Positions 59,069-64,000 of a DNA stretch of 64,000 bases are shown here, one piece after another (position 1 is the first letter of the stretch; every line of letters begins with the position of its first letter). The notes below the pieces were generated by a model, which had not been told where the DNA came from, made no database searches, and worked only from the letters and a program-made list of their open reading frames with translations. The stretch lies in assembly GCF_024125425.1 (NCBI RefSeq), contig NZ_JAMXWN010000011.1, positions 1-64,000 of the forward strand, read 5' to 3'. The position numbers were made by a program, and so were the translations under genes. This DNA is from Sporolactobacillus kofuensis. Lineage in GTDB: Bacteria; Bacillota; Bacilli; Bacillales; Sporolactobacillaceae.

Positions 59069-61036
59069 ATGGATTTCCAGCTTGCGTCCCATTTTAAACC
59101 GCAAGGCGACCAACCGGAAGCAATTCGGGAACTGGTTCATGGTATTGAAAACGGAGCGAAACATCAGACGTTGCTCGGCGCAACCGGTACCGGCAAAACC
59201 TTTACGATGTCGAATGTAATCGCTCAAGTGAAGAAGCCAACATTAGTTATTGCCCACAATAAAACGTTGGCGGGACAATTGTACAATGAGTTTAAGGAAT
59301 TTTTTCCAAATAATGCAGTTGAGTATTTTGTTAGCTATTACGATTATTATCAACCGGAAGCGTATATTCCGCAGACGGATACCTATATTGAGAAGGATTC
59401 AAGTATCAATGATGAAATTGATAAGCTTCGTCACTCAGCGACGAGTTCGCTTTTTGAACGTCGTGATGTGATCATCGTTGCCAGTGTCTCCTGTATTTAT
59501 GGTTTGGGTTCACCGGAAGAATACAAGTCTCTCGTTCTTTCGCTCCGTCCAGGAATGGAGAAAGATCGAGACGCAATGCTGCGTCAGCTTGTCGACATTC
59601 AGTATTCACGAAATGATATTAACTTTACCCGCGGCACATTCCGTGTACGCGGTGATGTGGTTGAAATTTTCCCCGCCTCTCGCGACGATCACTGTATTCG
59701 AGTGGAATTCTTCGGTGATGAAATTGAACGGCTGACAGAAATGGATCCGATGACCGGTGAGATTGTCGGAGAGCGGGATCATGTCGCGATCTACCCGGCA
59801 TCGCACTTCGTCACCGGGCAAGAGAAAATGAAACGAGCGATTGTGAACATCCAGAAAGAGTTAGAGGAGCGTTTGAAGGTCCTTAATGATAATGGAAAAT
59901 TACTAGAAGCACAAAGACTGGAACAACGGACGCGCTATGATTTGGAAATGATGGAGGAAGTCGGCTTCTGCTCAGGAATCGAGAACTATTCTCGGCACTT
60001 GACCTTCCGTCAACCGGGTGAATCTCCTTATACTCTGATGGATTATTTTCCGAAGGATTTTCTGATCATGGTCGATGAGTCACATGCTACACTTCCGCAG
60101 ATTCGAGCAATGTATAATGGTGACCAGGCGCGTAAGAATGTGCTTGTTGATCATGGGTTCCGCTTGCCATCGGCCAAAGATAACCGGCCATTGAAGTTTG
60201 AAGAATTCGAAGAACGAATCAATCAGATTGTCTATGTTTCTGCGACACCTGCGGATTATGAACTTGAGCATTCTGGAAAGCCTGTGGAACAGATTATTCG
60301 TCCGACGGGATTGCTTGATCCTCAAATAGAAGTTCGGCCAATTAAAGGTCAGATTGATGATCTCTATGATGAGATTAACATCCGTATTAAGAAGCATGAA
60401 CGCGTGCTCGTGACCACACTGACGAAAAAGATGGCGGAAAATCTCACCGACTATTTGAAAGGTATGGGAATTAAGGTCAACTACCTACATTCGGAAGTCA
60501 AAACGCTAGATCGGATTGAAATCATTCGTGATCTAAGGCGTGGTGAATTTGACGTCCTTGTCGGGATTAACTTGCTTCGTGAAGGTCTTGATATTCCGGA
60601 AGTTTCACTGGTTGCAATCTTAGATGCTGATAAGGAAGGATTTCTTCGTTCCGAACGTTCGCTGATTCAGACGATTGGGCGTGCAGCAAGAAATGCTGAA
60701 GGACGTGTGATTCTTTATGCCGATCGCGTTACCGATTCGATGCGTCTTGCGATGGATGAAACGGCACGTCGCCGTAAAATCCAAACCGCATTTAATGAAG
60801 AACATCACATAACACCACAGACGATAAAGAAAGCGATCCCGGAATTAATCAAAGCGACGTATGAAGTGGAGAAACAGAGTAGTTCGGGTAAGAAGAAGCA
60901 AAAATTGACAAAGAGCCAACGGAATAAAGCAATCCTCAGTATTGAAAAAGAAATGAAGCAGGCCGCTAAATCGCTAGACTTTGAGCGCGCAGCAGAGTTG
61001 AGGGATGCACTCTTTGAATTGAAGGCGGAGGGGTAA
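59069..61036 (+). CDS. uvrB: UvrABC excinuclease subunit B
   Basis: Damage-verifying helicase-like subunit of nucleotide excision repair. The 655-residue sequence includes Walker [18 protein letters not shown] near 40, the beta-hairpin [21 protein letters not shown] near 95, [14 protein letters not shown] (Walker B region) near 338, and motif [17 protein letters not shown] near 540. A C-terminal UVR domain ([19 protein letters not shown]) binds UvrC and UvrA. The ATG at 59069 follows ggagg by eight bases; the frame opens five codons earlier. uvrA follows within seven bases. Confidence 0.97.
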   Translation: MDFQLASHFKPQGDQPEAIRELVHGIENGAKHQTLLGATGTGKTFTMSNVIAQVKKPTLVIAHNKTLAGQLYNEFKEFFPNNAVEYFVSYYDYYQPEAYIPQTDTYIEKDSSINDEIDKLRHSATSSLFERRDVIIVASVSCIYGLGSPEEYKSLVLSLRPGMEKDRDAMLRQLVDIQYSRNDINFTRGTFRVRGDVVEIFPASRDDHCIRVEFFGDEIERLTEMDPMTGEIVGERDHVAIYPASHFVTGQEKMKRAIVNIQKELEERLKVLNDNGKLLEAQRLEQRTRYDLEMMEEVGFCSGIENYSRHLTFRQPGESPYTLMDYFPKDFLIMVDESHATLPQIRAMYNGDQARKNVLVDHGFRLPSAKDNRPLKFEEFEERINQIVYVSATPADYELEHSGKPVEQIIRPTGLLDPQIEVRPIKGQIDDLYDEINIRIKKHERVLVTTLTKKMAENLTDYLKGMGIKVNYLHSEVKTLDRIEIIRDLRRGEFDVLVGINLLREGLDIPEVSLVAILDADKEGFLRSERSLIQTIGRAARNAEGRVILYADRVTDSMRLAMDETARRRKIQTAFNEEHHITPQTIKKAIPELIKATYEVEKQSSSGKKKQKLTKSQRNKAILSIEKEMKQAAKSLDFERAAELRDALFELKAEG

Positions 61037-61042
61037 GCATAG

Positions 61043-63922
61043 ATGGTACTAGAAAATATTGTGGTTAAAGGCGCGCGTGAACATAACTTGAAGAACGTCA
61101 ATGTAACAATTCCCAGAGATAAAATGGTTGTTGTGACCGGTTTGTCCGGATCCGGGAAATCATCGCTGGCATTCGATACGATTTATGCTGAAGGGCAACG
61201 CCGCTATGTTGAATCCCTGTCCGCTTATGCCCGCCAATTTCTCGGTCAAACCAACAAGCCTGATGTTGATGCGATTGAGGGACTATCACCAGCCATATCT
61301 ATTGATCAAAAGACGACGAGCCATAACCCGCGCTCAACCGTAGGGACAGTTACTGAGATTTATGATTATATGCGTCTGCTTTTTGCACGCATCGGTCATC
61401 CTTATTGCCCAACGCACGGGATTGAAATTACATCCCAAACGATTGAACAAATGGTCGACCGAATTATGGTTTTTCCAGAACGCACGAAGTTACAGATTCT
61501 TGCCCCAATCATCACCGGAAGAAAGGGCACACATGCAAAAGTGCTCGAGGAGATGAAGAAAAAAGGCTATGTTCGTGTACGCGTGGATGGTGAAATGCAT
61601 GAGGTTGCCGAAGAGATAAAACTCGAAAAAAATAAAAAGCATACTATTGATGTGGTCATCGACCGTATTATCGTGAAACAGGGGATTGAAGGCAGGTTAG
61701 CCGATTCTCTTGAGGCGGCGACCAAATTAACCGATGGACGCGTCGTTGTCGACGTGATTGATGGGGAGGAGCTTCTCTTTTCGGAACAACATTCTTGTCC
61801 CTATTGTGGATTCTCTATTGGCGAATTAGAACCTCGACTCTTCTCGTTCAATAGTCCGTTTGGTGCTTGTCCGGATTGCGACGGGTTAGGATCCCGTATG
61901 GAGGTAGATCCTGACCTGGTTATTCCTGATCAATCCAAGTCTTTGGAAGAAGGGGCGATTATCGCTTGGGAACCGACTAGTTCCCAATATTATCCCCAGT
62001 TATTGAAGGCAGCATGTGCACACTTTGGTGTTGATATGAACGTGCCGGTTTCCAAATTACCTAAGGACCAATTGAACCTTATACTCTACGGTTCGGGTAC
62101 GGAGCGTGTTCATTTTCACTATGAAAATGAGTTTGGTGATGTCCGTGATAAGGATATGTATTATGAAGGGGTTATCCCGAATATTGGCCGCAGATATCGT
62201 GAGACTAGTTCGGACTATATTCGGGAACAGATGTCGGAATACATGATGCAGAAGCCATGCCCAACATGCCATGGACATCGTTTGCGTCCAGAGGCATTGG
62301 CGGTGAAAATCGGCGGCAAACAAATTAGTGAAGTGACAGAGTTGCCGATCCGGGAAATGCTTCACTATTTTAATGATCTGGACCTCAGTGAGAAAGAGCA
62401 GACCATTGCCCGATTGATTTTACGTGAGATTCGGCAACGGACTCAGTTCTTAATTGATGTGGGCCTGGATTACTTAACGCTCGGTCGTGCAGCTGGAACA
62501 CTCTCAGGCGGTGAGGCGCAGCGTATTCGGTTGGCAACGCAAATCGGTTCACAATTAATGGGTGTGCTTTACATATTGGACGAGCCGTCAATCGGTCTAC
62601 ACCAACGAGATAACGATCGCCTGATTCATTCTTTGCTCGGCATGAGGGATCTGGGAAACACGTTGATTGTCGTCGAACATGATGAAGATACGATGCTCGC
62701 GTCGGATTACATCATTGATGTTGGTCCGGGTGCCGGTGAACATGGTGGCCAAATAACGGCACAAGGTACCCCTGAAGAAATTATGCACGATGAGCAGTCA
62801 TTAACTGGCCAGTATTTGTCGGGTCGCAAGTTTATCCCTGTTCCATCCAAACGTAGAAAGGTAACGAAACGAGAGATTAAAATTGTCGGTGCAAAGGAAA
62901 ATAACTTAAAAAATGTAACAGTCGGCTTCCCACTCGGCGTTATGACGGTGGTCACCGGCGTATCAGGTTCCGGGAAAAGTACACTCGTGAATGAAGTGCT
63001 TTTCAAAGCACTCGCCCAGAAAATGCATGGGCGTCGCGATATTCCTGGTCAATACAAGCAAATTAAAGGCATTAAAGAATTGGATCGTGTCATTCAAATT
63101 GATCAAGCACCGATTGGCCGTACACCGCGTTCCAACCCGGCCACCTACACAGGTGTCTTTGACATGATTCGTGAAGTGTTTGCTGAGACGAATGAAGCGA
63201 AAGTGCGGGGGTATAAAAAGGGCCGTTTTAGCTTTAACGTCAAAGGCGGTCGCTGTGAAGCCTGCAGCGGTGACGGTATCATCAAAATTGAAATGCATTT
63301 TCTTCCTGATGTTTACGTGCCGTGTGAAGTCTGCCATGGCAAACGCTATAATCGTGAGACACTAGATGTTACGTATAAGGGCAAGACGATTGCCGATGTT
63401 CTGGATATGACGGTGGAAGAAGGTCTGGAATTCTTCAAAAATGTACCGCGCATCAAGCGCAGATTGGAACCTTTGTTTGATGTTGGTCTTGGCTATATCC
63501 GTCTTGGTCAGCCAGCGACCACGCTTTCTGGTGGTGAAGCACAGCGAGTTAAATTGGCATCACAACTCTATCGGAGAACAAAAGGTCGTGCGCTTTATAT
63601 TCTCGATGAACCGACAACAGGATTGCATATGGATGATATTTCACGACTTCTCGTTGTCCTGCAAGCGCTCGTTGACAGTGGTGACAGTGTGCTCATTATT
63701 GAGCATAATCTGGATGTCATTAAATGTGCCGATTACTTGATTGATCTTGGTCCGGAAGGCGGAAATGGTGGAGGGACAATTGTCGTCACCGGTACACCGG
63801 AAAAAGTTGCGGAAACGAAAGGATCTTACACAGGCAAGTATCTCAAACCGGTTCTGGAGAGGGACCGTGAGCGGATGATCAAGCACCTTCAAGAACAGCA
63901 GCAAGTTGCGGAAAAGGCTTAA
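61043..63922 (+). CDS. uvrA: UvrABC excinuclease subunit A
   Basis: Damage-recognition ATPase of nucleotide excision repair, 959 residues, two ABC modules. First Walker [21 protein letters not shown] near 33. Zinc modules: CPYCGFSIG...CPDCDGLG near 250, and [27 protein letters not shown] near 740. ABC signatures: [12 protein letters not shown] near 490 and [12 protein letters not shown] near 832. Second Walker [17 protein letters not shown] near 640. It is complete within the window and ends 78 bases before its right edge. ggagggg upstream and the tight spacing show co-transcription with uvrB. Confidence 0.97.
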   Translation: MVLENIVVKGAREHNLKNVNVTIPRDKMVVVTGLSGSGKSSLAFDTIYAEGQRRYVESLSAYARQFLGQTNKPDVDAIEGLSPAISIDQKTTSHNPRSTVGTVTEIYDYMRLLFARIGHPYCPTHGIEITSQTIEQMVDRIMVFPERTKLQILAPIITGRKGTHAKVLEEMKKKGYVRVRVDGEMHEVAEEIKLEKNKKHTIDVVIDRIIVKQGIEGRLADSLEAATKLTDGRVVVDVIDGEELLFSEQHSCPYCGFSIGELEPRLFSFNSPFGACPDCDGLGSRMEVDPDLVIPDQSKSLEEGAIIAWEPTSSQYYPQLLKAACAHFGVDMNVPVSKLPKDQLNLILYGSGTERVHFHYENEFGDVRDKDMYYEGVIPNIGRRYRETSSDYIREQMSEYMMQKPCPTCHGHRLRPEALAVKIGGKQISEVTELPIREMLHYFNDLDLSEKEQTIARLILREIRQRTQFLIDVGLDYLTLGRAAGTLSGGEAQRIRLATQIGSQLMGVLYILDEPSIGLHQRDNDRLIHSLLGMRDLGNTLIVVEHDEDTMLASDYIIDVGPGAGEHGGQITAQGTPEEIMHDEQSLTGQYLSGRKFIPVPSKRRKVTKREIKIVGAKENNLKNVTVGFPLGVMTVVTGVSGSGKSTLVNEVLFKALAQKMHGRRDIPGQYKQIKGIKELDRVIQIDQAPIGRTPRSNPATYTGVFDMIREVFAETNEAKVRGYKKGRFSFNVKGGRCEACSGDGIIKIEMHFLPDVYVPCEVCHGKRYNRETLDVTYKGKTIADVLDMTVEEGLEFFKNVPRIKRRLEPLFDVGLGYIRLGQPATTLSGGEAQRVKLASQLYRRTKGRALYILDEPTTGLHMDDISRLLVVLQALVDSGDSVLIIEHNLDVIKCADYLIDLGPEGGNGGGTIVVTGTPEKVAETKGSYTGKYLKPVLERDRERMIKHLQEQQQVAEKA

Positions 63923-64000
63923 TAATGATGTTTTATTCAGCATCTGGATCTCCGTGAAATCGAAAATATGCTTGTGAATAGGCATGATGAAAAGGTATAG

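Noticed and set aside
1-64000. CRISPR arrays, tRNA/rRNA genes, insertion sequences or prophage
   Set aside because: No regularly spaced identical direct repeats, no cloverleaf or rRNA signatures and no transposase, integrase or phage structural genes were recognised.

Overview
This window comes from a low-to-moderate GC Gram-positive, spore-former-type bacterium of the order Bacillales. The backbone from about 18.6 kb to 63.9 kb follows the Bacillus subtilis chromosomal order: yvyE, degS-degU, comFA-comFC, yvyF-flgM-flgN-flgK-flgL-yviE-fliW-csrA, hag, flaG-fliD-fliS-fliT, hpf, secA, prfB, yitT-type gene, ftsE-ftsX, ctpB, minJ, uvrB-uvrA. A tagatose-bisphosphate aldolase and the overall gene style suggest a Sporolactobacillus-like lineage, but that genus-level guess is weak and rests on no database search.

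Layout. 0-8.7 kb: an RsgA-type ribosome GTPase, a compact small-RNA/leader-peptide unit, a YkvI-type membrane protein, MntH, LacD, a LytR-CpsA-Psr (LCP) protein and an HD-GYP protein. 9-11.7 kb: motA-motB and a membrane-anchored SGNH-like protein. 11.8-18.4 kb: glycerate kinase, an M24 aminopeptidase, TagA and TagO (wall teichoic acid) and a second LCP protein. 18.6-25.4 kb: yvyE, degSU, late competence genes and a C39-type peptidase. 25.7-30.8 kb: the late flagellar operon with two good sigma-D promoters. 30.8-37 kb: an accessory island between csrA and hag, holding a c-di-GMP-I riboswitch plus a PilZ gene with a 3' frameshift, two orphan small genes, an aldose-epimerase family protein, a SIR2-like protein, a type I toxin-antitoxin locus and a DegT-like aminotransferase. 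37.2-45.6 kb: flagellin with a CsrA-site leader, then an AT-rich pair of glycosyltransferase genes (one a GT2-TPR-CDP-glycerol transferase fusion), then flaG-fliDST. 46.2-63.9 kb: housekeeping translation, secretion, division and DNA repair genes.

The genes combine around surface and motility decisions. DegSU, sigma-D/FlgM, CsrA/FliW and c-di-GMP (riboswitch, PilZ, HD-GYP beside motAB) all bear on flagella, while TagO, TagA and the LCP proteins build and attach wall teichoic acid. The glycosyltransferases behind flagellin probably decorate the filament.

Two patterns cut across genes. First, a GC-rich interspersed repeat of about 160-180 bp occurs six times plus one fragment, every time just downstream of an intrinsic terminator and in the orientation of the upstream gene. 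Second, several intergenic tracts have an exact or near-exact 21-bp period, each with a different core motif. Neither is explained by the gene annotation. No tRNA, rRNA, CRISPR array or insertion sequence was recognised.
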